Origin: an uncultured Bacteroides sp.
GTDB taxonomy: Bacteria > Bacteroidota > Bacteroidia > Bacteroidales > Bacteroidaceae
DNA: 64,000 nt
Direction: 5' to 3'
Assembly: GCA_947173895.1 (NCBI GenBank)
Contig: CAMWGU010000008.1
Location: 1 to 64,000 of the forward strand
Below the pieces are notes generated by a model that saw only the letters and a program-made list of their open reading frames with translations, was not told the origin of the DNA and ran no database searches. The position numbers and the translations under genes are program-made. This document shows, in pieces, positions 51,025-61,100 of this stretch (the first letter of the stretch is position 1; every line of letters starts with the position of its first letter).

Positions 51025-53444
51025 TCATACAAAACTATTGGAATGGTGCTTGGCGGAACTTGATGAAAAGGAAAGGATTCAGTTTTATCAATATATGTGG
51101 CCTGGCAGTAGGTATGGCGTCGGCTTTACTGATATTTACCTATGTCGTTTTTGAATATAGCTTCGATAAGATGCATAGCAAAAGTGGGCGGATTTATCGA
51201 GTGCAAAGTACGTTTCATGAAGGAGACGTGTTGACCGATGACTGGGCAACCAGTTCGTTTGGATACGGATCGGCTATGCAGGAAAATCTGGCAGGGATTG
51301 AGGATTACACCCGCGTAGGAAGTATCATTCAACCGGAACAATTGGTGAAATATGGCGAGCTATGTTTGCGTGAGAGCGAGATTGCGTATGCCGATCCCGG
51401 TTTCTTTCGCCTGTTCGATTTTGAATTGGTAAAAGGCGATCGTATTTCTTGTCTTTCCATGCCGGGACAGGTCGTAATAACCGAACGTATAGCCCGCAAA
51501 TATTTTAAAGATGAAGATCCGCTTGGAAAGATTCTTATTTTCAACAGCAATATGGGAAAGGTCTCTTGCGAAGTGACCGGAGTAATGAAAGAAATGCCGT
51601 TTAATTCGCATATACATTATAATTTTCTCTTATCGTATGCCACTTTGCCTAAGTGGATGCAAGAATATTGGTATAAGCATGAAGTTTATACATACGTATT
51701 GTTGGATTCGCCTGATCGTAAGGAAGAGATTGAACGTGCGTTTCCCCGGTTGGCCGAAAAGTATAAAACCGAGGAAGCATTGAAAAACAAGATTTGGGGA
51801 ATACGGCTGGAACCTTTGGAAAGAATTCATCTCAATCCTCAATTGGGGTATGAAGCCGAACAAAAGGGAAATCGTTCGGCCATCGTTTTATTGATTTTCG
51901 GAGCAATCGCCATTTTGGTTATCGCTTGGATCAATTATATAAACCTGACCGTTGCCCGTTCTATGGAACGCGCCAAGGAGGTGGGGGTGCGCAAGGTAGT
52001 GGGTGCTTTTCCCAAACAGGTTGTGGGCCAATTTCTGTTCGAATCGTTTGTGATGAATCTGATTGCTTTTATCATTGCACTCGGACTGATAGAATTATTG
52101 CTTCCCGGATTCAATCGCCTGGTAGGGCGTGGCATGACCTTCACTGTATGGCTCACAGAGTATTGGGGCATCGGAGTAGGGGCGTTCTTTATAGCCGGCA
52201 TCATTGTATCCGGTTATTATCCTGCCCGTTTGCTATTGCGGAAAAAAACAATTCTACTGCTGAAAGGCAAATATCAAAACAGCCCTTCCGGAGAAAGGAC
52301 GCGCAAGGTATTGGTCGTTGTACAATATGCGGCGTCTATGATATTGCTTTGCGGCACTTTGATTGTATTTGCACAGCTCGATTATATGCGCCGCCAACCT
52401 TTGGGCATAAAGACCGATCGAATTTTGGTCGTCAAGTTTCCCGGTCCTACTGAAGGTATGAAAACAAAATTGGAGGCTATGCGAAAGGCTATCGAAAAAT
52501 TGCCTTCCGTATCGAAAGTGACATGTTCGGGAGTTGTGCCGGGCGAAGAAGTGGGCATGTTTTTATCTAACCATCGTGCTCACGATGCTTTGAAACAGAA
52601 TAGGCTGTACGAAATGCTGAGTTGTGATCCCCACTATATAGATGCATACGGGCTGGAGGTAGTGGCCGGGCGTGGATTTTCCGAAGATTATGGAGACGAT
52701 GTGAACAAATTGGTCATCAATGAAACGGCTGTGCGTATGCTGGGATATGTGGACAATGAGGACGCTATAGGTGAAGAGATTGCCGTCGAAACTGTTTCGG
52801 AACCCATGCAAGTGATCGGAGTGGTGAAGGACTATCACCAGCAGGCGTTGAATAAAGACTATACCGGAGTGATGCTTTTCCATAAGGACAAAATAGATTG
52901 GATTCCTCAACGTTATCTTTCGGTAATGATGAAACCGGGAGATGCTGCGGAACTGATTTCCCGACTGGAGGAAATATGGAACAGCTATTTTGCTGATTCC
53001 AGTTTTGATTATTTTTATCTTGACCGGTTTTATGACCGGCAATATCGGCAAGACAAGGCTTTTGGTGTATTGATGGGATGCTTTACCGGGTTGGCCGTCT
53101 TTATCTCTTGCCTGGGTTTATGGGTGCTGGTTATGTTTTCTTGCACTGTCCGCACCAAAGAAATGGGCATTCGGAAAGTATTAGGCGCATCTCATTGCAG
53201 CTTGTTCTTACAATTGGGAAAAGGCTTTTTAGTTCCTGTCATTCTCGCTGTCATGATATCCATTCCTGTGGCCTGGATTTGTATGGACGAGTGGTTAAGC
53301 CATTACCCGTTTCGGACGGAACTGAACGGATGGTTTTTCTTTTTCCCCGTTGCATTGATGTTGCTTATTTCTTTTTTCACCGTGGCAGGACAGACCATGA
53401 AGGTGATATATAGCAAGCCGGCCCGTTCGCTGAGGTATGAATAG
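51021..53444 (+). CDS. MacB/FtsX-type ABC permease
   Basis: 807 residues. The N-terminal membrane helix (SFINICGLAVGMASALLIFTY) precedes a MacB-like periplasmic domain. Two FtsX blocks follow: VARSMERAKEVGVRKVVGA and VRTKEMGIRKVLGAS, each with three membrane helices. Such single-chain two-block permeases are common in Bacteroidetes and work as mechanotransmitters that export peptides, lipoproteins or drugs. The substrate is unknown. Last gene of the efflux operon. Confidence 0.92.
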   Translation: MIIQNYWNGAWRNLMKRKGFSFINICGLAVGMASALLIFTYVVFEYSFDKMHSKSGRIYRVQSTFHEGDVLTDDWATSSFGYGSAMQENLAGIEDYTRVGSIIQPEQLVKYGELCLRESEIAYADPGFFRLFDFELVKGDRISCLSMPGQVVITERIARKYFKDEDPLGKILIFNSNMGKVSCEVTGVMKEMPFNSHIHYNFLLSYATLPKWMQEYWYKHEVYTYVLLDSPDRKEEIERAFPRLAEKYKTEEALKNKIWGIRLEPLERIHLNPQLGYEAEQKGNRSAIVLLIFGAIAILVIAWINYINLTVARSMERAKEVGVRKVVGAFPKQVVGQFLFESFVMNLIAFIIALGLIELLLPGFNRLVGRGMTFTVWLTEYWGIGVGAFFIAGIIVSGYYPARLLLRKKTILLLKGKYQNSPSGERTRKVLVVVQYAASMILLCGTLIVFAQLDYMRRQPLGIKTDRILVVKFPGPTEGMKTKLEAMRKAIEKLPSVSKVTCSGVVPGEEVGMFLSNHRAHDALKQNRLYEMLSCDPHYIDAYGLEVVAGRGFSEDYGDDVNKLVINETAVRMLGYVDNEDAIGEEIAVETVSEPMQVIGVVKDYHQQALNKDYTGVMLFHKDKIDWIPQRYLSVMMKPGDAAELISRLEEIWNSYFADSSFDYFYLDRFYDRQYRQDKAFGVLMGCFTGLAVFISCLGLWVLVMFSCTVRTKEMGIRKVLGASHCSLFLQLGKGFLVPVILAVMISIPVAWICMDEWLSHYPFRTELNGWFFFFPVALMLLISFFTVAGQTMKVIYSKPARSLRYE

Positions 53445-53595
53445 AAGATGCGATTGCAGAAAAGAATATTTAACTAATTGTTTATAGTGATGCATTGAAC
53501 AATGTGATTTCGCGATGTGTTAATACTATGTGTTTTTCATAGTAATAGATTTAAGATTAATAGTTAGTATTAACTTGTGAAAGTCAGTACAAGTT

Positions 53596-53624
53596 CCGGA
53601 TAAAGGCGTTTATCCGGTTTTTTT
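53596..53624 (+). terminator. terminator of efflux operon
   Basis: CCGGATAAA (53596-53604), loop GGCG, TTTATCCGG (53609-53617), then seven T. Perfect stem. Confidence 0.95.
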
Positions 53625-53713
53625 ACATTTACATCTGGGGAGGGCCCATGAAGTTGTCTTCCATTTTCTTATCATAAAATCTTGCAGGTACACTCGTACG
53701 GTTTCATTAAAAA

Positions 53714-53796
53714 ACACGTACGTACGTGTGACGCATCACGTACGTACGTGTAGACCTATACATACGTATGTGTGAGCCCGCACGTACGTACGTGTA
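53714..53796. repeat. palindrome array 4 (4 units, 22-bp period)
   Basis: Centres at 53721.5, 53743.5, 53765.5 and 53787.5. Units 1, 2 and 4 are perfect, unit 3 reads ACATACGTATGT. On the left is TACGGTT then an A tract, much as beside array 2 when that array is read on the other strand. Confidence 0.95.
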
Positions 53797-53934
53797 GACA
53801 GGCGTAACCGCAGGCATGAATCAACGGCTTTTCATCCATTGGGCAAGACGTGACTGGGTATTTTTGCTGTTTGATGCTAATGCGTTTGATTTCAGTGCTT
53901 TAATGGATAATGGGTGATGCTGGAAGACGAATAA

Positions 53935-54690
53935 TCACACCGATAAGCGCCTTCTGAATTCCGCGCATACCACAGCAGTGGCAATCGCCACATTCAGCGA
54001 TTCGGAAGTGATCCGCTCTTGCGGATAGTTGGGGATATATAATTTTTTATTAACCAATTTTTCCACTTCAGGGCTTACTCCTTTACCTTCATTTCCCATT
54101 ACAATCAGTCCATGGGCCGACAAGGGTTCCGAATAAATTGTGTTGCCGTTCAAGAAGGTGCCGTAAACGGGAATGCCATCCAGCTCTCTGATGAGCTGTG
54201 GCAAAGAACAGTAATGGACTTTCACTCTTGCCAGTGCTCCCATGGTGGCTTGCACGGTTTTGGGATTATACACATCGGCAGTGCCCGCCGAGCAGAAGAT
54301 ATGTTCGATACCGAACCAGTCGGCCAGTCGGATAATCGTTCCCAGATTCCCCGGATCCTGCACATCGTCCAATGCCAGGCAAAGAGAGTTTTTAAGGACT
54401 TCAGGATTCAAGTCGTAAACGGGTTGCGAGAAGACGGCTAGAACTTCTTGTGGAGTCTTCTGCAAACTGGCCCGTGTCAATTCGTCTTGAGTTACTTCAA
54501 TTATTTCGTCGGCTGCGACCGTTGGGTTCGCGTCCAGCCAATGAGAAGTGGCCAGCAGCAGTTTGCACGGAAAATATCCCAGCAAGTCGCCCACCAGTTT
54601 ATGTCCTTCGGCCACAAAGGCCTGTTCTTCTCTACGGTTCTTCTTCAGTTCTAACGCTCTGATATATTTTATTTTGTTCTTGCTGAGCAT
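53935..54690 (-). CDS. TrmH/SpoU-family RNA 2'-O-methyltransferase
   Basis: A 251-residue SPOUT enzyme that methylates ribose in rRNA or tRNA. The N-terminal substrate-binding part is LSKNKIKYIRALELKKNRREEQAFVAEG. SPOUT motif 1 is LDDVQDPGNLGTIIRLADWFG, motif 2 is LIVMGNEGKGVSPEV, and motif 3 is ITSESLNVAIATAVVCAEF. The exact nucleotide target cannot be told. Divergent from tamL. Confidence 0.9.
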   Translation of the reverse strand: MLSKNKIKYIRALELKKNRREEQAFVAEGHKLVGDLLGYFPCKLLLATSHWLDANPTVAADEIIEVTQDELTRASLQKTPQEVLAVFSQPVYDLNPEVLKNSLCLALDDVQDPGNLGTIIRLADWFGIEHIFCSAGTADVYNPKTVQATMGALARVKVHYCSLPQLIRELDGIPVYGTFLNGNTIYSEPLSAHGLIVMGNEGKGVSPEVEKLVNKKLYIPNYPQERITSESLNVAIATAVVCAEFRRRLSV

Positions 54691-54753
54691 ACTAATTTCT
54701 GTTTAATGGCAAATATTTGAGGCAAAGCTAAGAAGATATTTTCAATTAATGCC

Positions 54754-54761
54754 TATCTTTG
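54754..54761 (+). promoter_or_regulatory. -7 box of tamL promoter
   Basis: TATCTTTG, 30 bp before the start codon. The -33 region is not a clear match. Confidence 0.55.
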
Positions 54762-54791
54762 TAGATAAATTTGCGAAGGTTATAGTTTTGT

Positions 54792-57119
54792 ATGAAGAAG
54801 AGCGTACGCACATATACACACATATTTGTAATAGCACTATGCGTCACATCATGTTCGGTCAGTAAGTTTATTCCTGAAGATAAGTATTTGCTGGATGAAG
54901 TCAGGATTGTATCCGATACGAAGGAAGTCAAGCCTTCGCTATTCAATTCTTATATCCGTCAGAATCCTAACGCCAAATGGTTCAACATGGTGAAAATACC
55001 CATGCACACCTATTGCATCTCGGGAGTGGACTCCACCAAATGGATAAACCATTTCTTTAGAAAAATCGGTGACGCACCTGTCATTTACGATGAACATGTT
55101 GCTTTGAAATCACAAAACGAGATAGAAAAGGCAGTACGCAATATGGGCTTTATGAGAGCCACTGTACATTTGGAGAAGAAAATAAAAAAGAATAAGCTGA
55201 AGCTTTCCTATCATATCCATGCAGGACATCCTTATGTCATACGCCATGTGGCTTATGACATTGATGACATGACGGTCAGCGATTATGTGTGGAAGGATTC
55301 TGCCCAAAGTATGTTGGCATCAGGTATGTTGTTTGATGTAAACAAATTGGATGCCGAACGCCAACGCATTACAAAACTGCTGCAAAACAAGGGCTATTAT
55401 AAATTCAACAAAGATTTTTTGGTCTATCAGGCAGATACAGCCAGAAATACTTATCTGGTGGATTTGACTTTGAGGCTGCTTCCTTACCAGCGAAGGAAAG
55501 AGGACATTCCACAAAAACATAAACAATATAACGTGGGGAGTGTGAATTTCCTTGCAGATACGGAAATCACTTCTCTTCAAGAAGGGACGCTGGGCGGATT
55601 TGATTCTTTGCAATATCGGGGATGCACCATGTATTATAAGAATAAGGTGTTTCTTCGTCCTCAGGTGCTGACCGACTTTAATCGCATTCGGCCGGGAGAA
55701 TTGTATAGCGAACAGGATGTTCAGAAAACTTATTCCAACTTGGGCCGTTTGCGTGCTTTGAAGTACTCTAATATCCGCTTTCACGAAGTGAACAAAGAGG
55801 ACAGCGCAAAATTGGATGTATATGTCTTGCTGGCTAAAAACAAGAATAAATCTGTGGCCTTCGAGATAGAAGGAACCAACTCGGCGGGCGATCTGGGAGC
55901 GGCAGCCTCGGCTTCTTTCCAGCACCGCAATGTATTCAAAGGGTCTGAAACCTTTATGCTGAAAGTGCGTGGAGCATACGAGGCCATTACGGGCTTGGGA
56001 GGATCTTCGCAAGATTATGTGAATGACAACTATATGGAATATGGTGTGGAAAGCAGCTTGAATTTCCCCCAATTCATGTTTCCCTTTTTATCGTCCGATT
56101 TCAAGAAAAGAATCAGGGCGACTTCTGAAGTGGGTGTGAAGTTCACCTCTCAAGTCCGTCCGGAATTCTCGCGTACATTGGCTTCGGCTTCATGGAGTTA
56201 TAAATGGACTGACAGAAAACGCATACAGCACCGGTTTGACCTGGTAGATGTCAATTATGTGTATATGCCGCATGCGTCAGATACATTCAGGGTATATCTG
56301 GACAATATGACCAAAGAAAACTCGCTCTTGCAGGCCAGTTACGAAGACCAGCTTGTGGTGCGCACCGGTTATAGCTTTACTTATAACAGTGCGGGAAACG
56401 GCATGATGAGAACACCTACCAAGAACTCATATTCGGTCCGGGTCAATATCGAAGAGGCCGGCAATCTGCTCTATGCCGCTTCCAAGCTGGTTCATCCTCA
56501 TCCTAAGGATGGGGGGAATTATGTGTTGGCAAACATTCCCTTTGCTCAATATGTGAAAGCCGATTTCGATTATGCAAAGAACTATATGATTGATCCGCGC
56601 AACTCTTTTGTCTTTCATTTAGGGGTGGGAGTGGCTTATCCGTATGGAAATTCTAAGATGCTTCCTTTTGAAAAGAGGTATTTTTCCGGTGGCGCCAATA
56701 GTGTGCGTGGGTGGTCTGTTCGTTCGTTGGGCCCCGGCGTTTATAATGGCGGCAAGGACGGAAAGATGGACTTTATTAATCAGGCCGGCGATATTAAGCT
56801 GGACTTGAATGTGGAATATCGCACTCATTTGTTTTGGAAATTGAATGGGGCGGCTTTTGTTGATGCCGGTAATATTTGGACCATTCGTGAAGACTCCGGA
56901 CAGGAAGGCGGCTTGTTCAAACTCAACGAATTTTATAAGCAGATTGCTGTTGCATACGGCTTGGGTATACGGTTCGATCTCGATTATCTGATTCTGCGTT
57001 TTGATGGCGGAATGAAAGCTATCAATCCTGTGGAGACAGGCAAATACCGATATCCTGTCATTCGGCCGCGGTTCAGCCGTGATTTTGCTTTTCATTTTGC
57101 AGTAGGTTATCCATTTTAA
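54792..57119 (+). CDS. tamL: TamL: lipid-anchored TamA/BamA-family outer membrane protein
   Basis: A 775-residue Omp85 protein. Lipobox VTSC at Cys21 marks the lipidated Bacteroidota form (TamL). POTRA-like domains fill about residues 30-370 (LKLSYHIHAGHPYVIRHVAYDI; RRLRALKYSN-like GRLRALKYSNIRF). The 16-strand barrel is C-terminal, with the lid motif in FEKRYFSGGANSVRGWSVRSLGPG and a final strand FAFHFAVGYPF. It works in outer membrane protein or lipid assembly. The small gene downstream follows after 13 bp. Confidence 0.9.
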   Translation: MKKSVRTYTHIFVIALCVTSCSVSKFIPEDKYLLDEVRIVSDTKEVKPSLFNSYIRQNPNAKWFNMVKIPMHTYCISGVDSTKWINHFFRKIGDAPVIYDEHVALKSQNEIEKAVRNMGFMRATVHLEKKIKKNKLKLSYHIHAGHPYVIRHVAYDIDDMTVSDYVWKDSAQSMLASGMLFDVNKLDAERQRITKLLQNKGYYKFNKDFLVYQADTARNTYLVDLTLRLLPYQRRKEDIPQKHKQYNVGSVNFLADTEITSLQEGTLGGFDSLQYRGCTMYYKNKVFLRPQVLTDFNRIRPGELYSEQDVQKTYSNLGRLRALKYSNIRFHEVNKEDSAKLDVYVLLAKNKNKSVAFEIEGTNSAGDLGAAASASFQHRNVFKGSETFMLKVRGAYEAITGLGGSSQDYVNDNYMEYGVESSLNFPQFMFPFLSSDFKKRIRATSEVGVKFTSQVRPEFSRTLASASWSYKWTDRKRIQHRFDLVDVNYVYMPHASDTFRVYLDNMTKENSLLQASYEDQLVVRTGYSFTYNSAGNGMMRTPTKNSYSVRVNIEEAGNLLYAASKLVHPHPKDGGNYVLANIPFAQYVKADFDYAKNYMIDPRNSFVFHLGVGVAYPYGNSKMLPFEKRYFSGGANSVRGWSVRSLGPGVYNGGKDGKMDFINQAGDIKLDLNVEYRTHLFWKLNGAAFVDAGNIWTIREDSGQEGGLFKLNEFYKQIAVAYGLGIRFDLDYLILRFDGGMKAINPVETGKYRYPVIRPRFSRDFAFHFAVGYPF

Positions 57120-57132
57120 AAGAATATCGAAT

Positions 57133-57381
57133 ATGATGAAAGAAAATAAGAAAACATATACTAAAGAAGAGATTGACGAATTGAAGAAGTGGTTTGATTC
57201 CCGGTCATTGCCTCAGGACATGCAGATTGACAAAGCGGCGTATACTCCTCGCTTGAAGGACACGATTAATATGCTGATCGAACAAGCCTATATTTGTTAT
57301 GATAACCCTAAAATGCAGGGATGTTTCTTCCTGTTGGAGAAAATTAAGACTAATTTAGAAAAAAACAAGGCAGGCGAGTGA
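57133..57381 (+). CDS. small conserved 82-residue protein
   Basis: A charged cytoplasmic protein without signal peptide (KKTYTKEEIDELKKWFDSR, LPQDMQIDKAAYTPRLKDTI, NMLIEQAYICYDNPKMQGC). The pattern is like DUF6965-type proteins of Bacteroides; assignment is uncertain. It lies 13 bp after tamL and is probably on the same transcript. Confidence 0.75.
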   Translation: MMKENKKTYTKEEIDELKKWFDSRSLPQDMQIDKAAYTPRLKDTINMLIEQAYICYDNPKMQGCFFLLEKIKTNLEKNKAGE

Positions 57382-57435
57382 GCCAATTGCCGCTTCATAT
57401 TGTTAGTTATGGCACTATAACTTAATACTGACTGT

Positions 57436-58017
57436 ATGAAGAAAAATTTGTTATTATATGGGGTGTTTTTATGTGCCCTTTCGATGTCGTCTTGTTCGGG
57501 TTCTTCCAAGAGCGGATCTGTTATGGATGACAAGGGAATGAGTGTGGAAGTTGCTGGTGAGGTGATAAGGTATTATGATACTTCGCTGAAGGTTCTGAAT
57601 GGATTGGTTAATGAAGACGAGATAAAAGCTGTGCTGGGGTATATGGATTATAATGTGGCTCCAGAGTCTTTGCCTGCATTATCACAACAGGTTGTGACAT
57701 CGCAAGATACCTTGTTGGTAGCCAATCCGGGGGATTATTTCAACGAGGAGGACCGTCAGAATCTGAAAGAAAATTATGGTCGTTTGTTTCGGTCGATCTC
57801 TGCATTTTATAAGAACTACAGGACTTATCGCCTATATATGCAGGAACAATCATACAGAAAAGACCAATATGCATTGGCCGATAAAATCAGGAAAGAAGAG
57901 TATTTGTTAAGTATAGCCTTGTCTGAGTATAAACAGGTTATTTTTGACATATTGACTCCGCTGGCCGAGGGGGCTAGAACAGTCTTGACACCCCTTGAAA
58001 ATTCTGTAAAAAGCTAA
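57436..58017 (+). CDS. helical lipoprotein
   Basis: A 193-residue lipoprotein (lipobox MSSC, Cys20) with a largely helical mature part (VEVAGEVIRYYDTSLKVLNGLV, DRQNLKENYGRLFRSISAFYKNYRTYRLYM, LSIALSEYKQVIFDIL). The pattern is like DUF3829-type lipoproteins, which is uncertain. It follows the tamL unit and is closed by a strong bidirectional terminator. Confidence 0.75.
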   Translation: MKKNLLLYGVFLCALSMSSCSGSSKSGSVMDDKGMSVEVAGEVIRYYDTSLKVLNGLVNEDEIKAVLGYMDYNVAPESLPALSQQVVTSQDTLLVANPGDYFNEEDRQNLKENYGRLFRSISAFYKNYRTYRLYMQEQSYRKDQYALADKIRKEEYLLSIALSEYKQVIFDILTPLAEGARTVLTPLENSVKS

Positions 58018-58063
58018 AGTAGCCCATTTGTTGCAACTGCCGTAGCCCCCGATAACAAGAAAA

Positions 58064-58092
58064 GGCTTGCCGTTCGTGGGCAAGCCTTTCTT
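58064..58092. terminator. bidirectional terminator
   Basis: GGCTTGCC (58064-58071) pairs with GGCAAGCC (58079-58086), with A tract before and TTTCTT after. It serves the lipoprotein gene and the convergent nifJ. Confidence 0.9.
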
Positions 58093-58117
58093 AATGATGT
58101 ATGTGAGGGTTCAATGA

Positions 58118-61100
58118 TTATTCACCCCAGTTCATGCTTTCCATACGCTTGTATGAAGCATAGCGCTTCTTAGCCATTTCTTCACATGCATTGAACAAGT
58201 CGGCAGCTTCCGAAGGATATTGTTTCATGACAGAAGCAAAGCGCACTTCACCCTTCAGGTAATCCTGGAAGCCTTCCCAGTTCGGTTCCTTAGAGTCGAG
58301 TGTGAACGGATTCTTGCCTTCTTCTTCCAAAGCCGGATTGAAACGCCACAAGTGCCAGTAACCACATTCTACGGCCTTGGCTTCTTCGGCCTGACTCTTA
58401 CCCATACCGGCCTTCAAACCGTGGTTGATACACGGAGCGTAAGCGATAACCAATGACGGTCCGGGATAAGCTTCCGCTTCGCGGATAGCTTTCAATGTCT
58501 GAGCCTGGTCGGCGCCCATGGCAATCTGAGCTACATATACATAGCCATAAGTAGTGGCAATCATACCCAAGTCTTTCTTGCGAACACGCTTGCCGGAAGC
58601 GGCAAATTTGGCGATGGCACCCAGCGGAGTAGCTTTAGACGACTGGCCACCGGTGTTAGAGTAAACCTCGGTATCGAGTACCAGGATATTTACATCTTCG
58701 CCTGATGCGATCACGTGGTCCAGACCACCATAGCCGATATCGTATGAAGCACCGTCACCACCGATGATCCACTGGCTCTTCTTTACCAGATAGTTCTGGA
58801 ATTCGGCGATAGTGGCACAATTTGCACACTTGTCTTTAGCGGCTTCCACCATCGGGATGATCTTTTCGGCAGCTGCTTTGCTCTTTTCTGCATCGTTCTT
58901 GCCGTCAATCCATTCCTGGAATGCTTCCTTGTATTCGGCAGGACAAGTGTCGCTGGCGATGGCATCCTTCATGGCGGCTTCGATGCGTGCGCGAAGTTTC
59001 TTATCGGCCAGTGTCATACCCAAACCGAATTCGCAGAAGTCTTCGAACAAAGAGTTAGCCCAAGCAGGACCTTGGCCTTTTTCGTTCTTTGTATAAGGGG
59101 TAGAAGGTACGGAACCAGAGTAGATGGAAGAACATCCGGTAGCGTTAGCCACCATTTCACGGTCGCCAAACAGTTGAGAGATTAACTTAACGTACGGAGT
59201 TTCACCACAGCCTGAGCATGCTCCGGAGAATTCGAACAGCGGAGTGGCGAACTGTGAGTTCTTCACGTTGGCCTTGATGTCTACCAAGTGTTGTTTGCTC
59301 TTCACGTTTTCTGTGCAGTAAGCCCAGTTGGCAGCTTCGCCCATTTGGCTTTCCAGGTGTTTCATGGTCAGCGCCTTGCCACCCTTCTTCGGGTTACCCG
59401 GACAAACATCGGCACAGTTGCCGCAACCCAAACAGTCGAGTACATCGACCTGCATGCGGAAGGTCATGCCGTCGAATGCCTTGCCCACAGCTTTCAGCTG
59501 AGTGAAGTTAGCACCTTTCTGTTCTTCTGCATCGAGTACGAACGGACGGATGGCAGCGTGAGGACAAACGTAAGCACACTTGTTACACTGGATACAGTTT
59601 TCAGCACTCCATTCGGGAACGAATGCGGCAACACCGCGTTTTTCGTATTTGGCGGTTCCTTGATACCAAGTACCGTCTTCAATACCCTTGAATGCAGATA
59701 CGGGCAACAGGTCGCCGTCTTGAGCATTGATAGGACGAACCACTTCGTTGATGAAAGCAGGATCGTTGTTGGTAGCGGGAGCTTCTACTTCCAGGTTAGC
59801 CCAAGCGGGATCAACTGTCAGTTGCTTGTACTCGCCGCCACGGTCTACGGCTGCATAGTTCTTGTTCACCACGTCTTCGCCCTTCTTGCCGTAAGACTTG
59901 ACAATGAATTTTTTCATCTGTTCTACAGCCAAGTCTACAGGTATTACGCCTGTGATGCGGAAGAATGCAGATTGCAGGATGGTATTGGTACGGTTGCCCA
60001 GTCCGATTTCCTGTGCAATCTGAGTTGCGTTGATATAATAAACGGTGATGTTGTTTTGTGCAAAGTACTTCTTCACTTTGTTAGGCAGGTTCTTGGCCAG
60101 CTCTTCGCCTTCCCAAATGGTGTTCAGCAAGAAAGAGCCGTTCTTACGCAAACCGCGTGTCACATCGTACATGTGCAGGTAAGCCTGTACGTGGCAAGCC
60201 ACGAAGTTTGGTGTATTTACCAAGTAAGTAGAGCGAATAGGAGTATCACCGAAACGCAGGTGAGAGCAAGTGAAGCCGCCTGACTTCTTGGAGTCGTAAG
60301 AGAAGTAAGCCTGACAGTGCTTGTCGGTGTTGTCACCGATAATCTTCACTGAGTTTTTATTTGCACCTACCGTACCGTCGGCACCCAATCCATAGAATTT
60401 AGCTTCGAACATACCTTCACCGCCCAATGCGATTTCTTCTTCTTTGGGGAGAGAAGTGAAAGTGACATCGTCTACAATACCTACTGTGAAGTGGTTCTTG
60501 GGCATCGGCAGTGCCAGGTTCTTGAATACGGCGATGATTTGTGCCGGAGTAGTGTCCTTAGAACCCAGACCATAACGTCCGCCTACGATAACCGGAGCGT
60601 TTTCTGTGCCATAGAAACAGTCTTTTACGTCCAGATACAGAGGTTCTCCGTTTGCTCCCGGTTCCTTTGTACGGTCAAGTACGGCAATGGTCTTGGCTGT
60701 CTTAGGAACAGCGGCCAGGAAGTGCTTGGCTGAGAACGGACGGTATAAGTGTACGGAAACCAGACCGACTTTTTCACCTTGGCTCATTAGGTGGTCGATA
60801 GCTTCGCGTGCGGCTTCTGTCACAGAACCCATGGCAATGATCACGCGTTCGGCGTCTTCGGCACCATAGTAGTCAAACAAGCCATGAGGACGGCCTGTGA
60901 TTTTGCCGATTTCGTTCATATATTCTTCTACGATAGCCGGAACTGCCTCATAGTAGTTGTTGCATGATTCTCTGTGCTGGAAGAAATGGTCAGGGTTTTC
61001 AGCCATACCGCGTGCTACGGGGTTGTTCGGATTCAACGCACGCTGACGGAATTCGGCCAAAGCTTGTTGGTCGATCAGACCTGCCAGATCTTCATTTTCC

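Larger units (their letters stand above)
53445..53934. other. 490-bp gene-free region with terminator and array 4
   Basis: Holds the operon terminator (53596-53624) and palindrome array 4 (53714-53794). The remaining sequence has no credible frame. Confidence 0.65.

Noticed and set aside
59288..60283. A 331-codon frame antisense to nifJ
   Set aside because: Long antisense frames are common opposite strongly biased genes; PFOR motifs are continuous on the minus strand.
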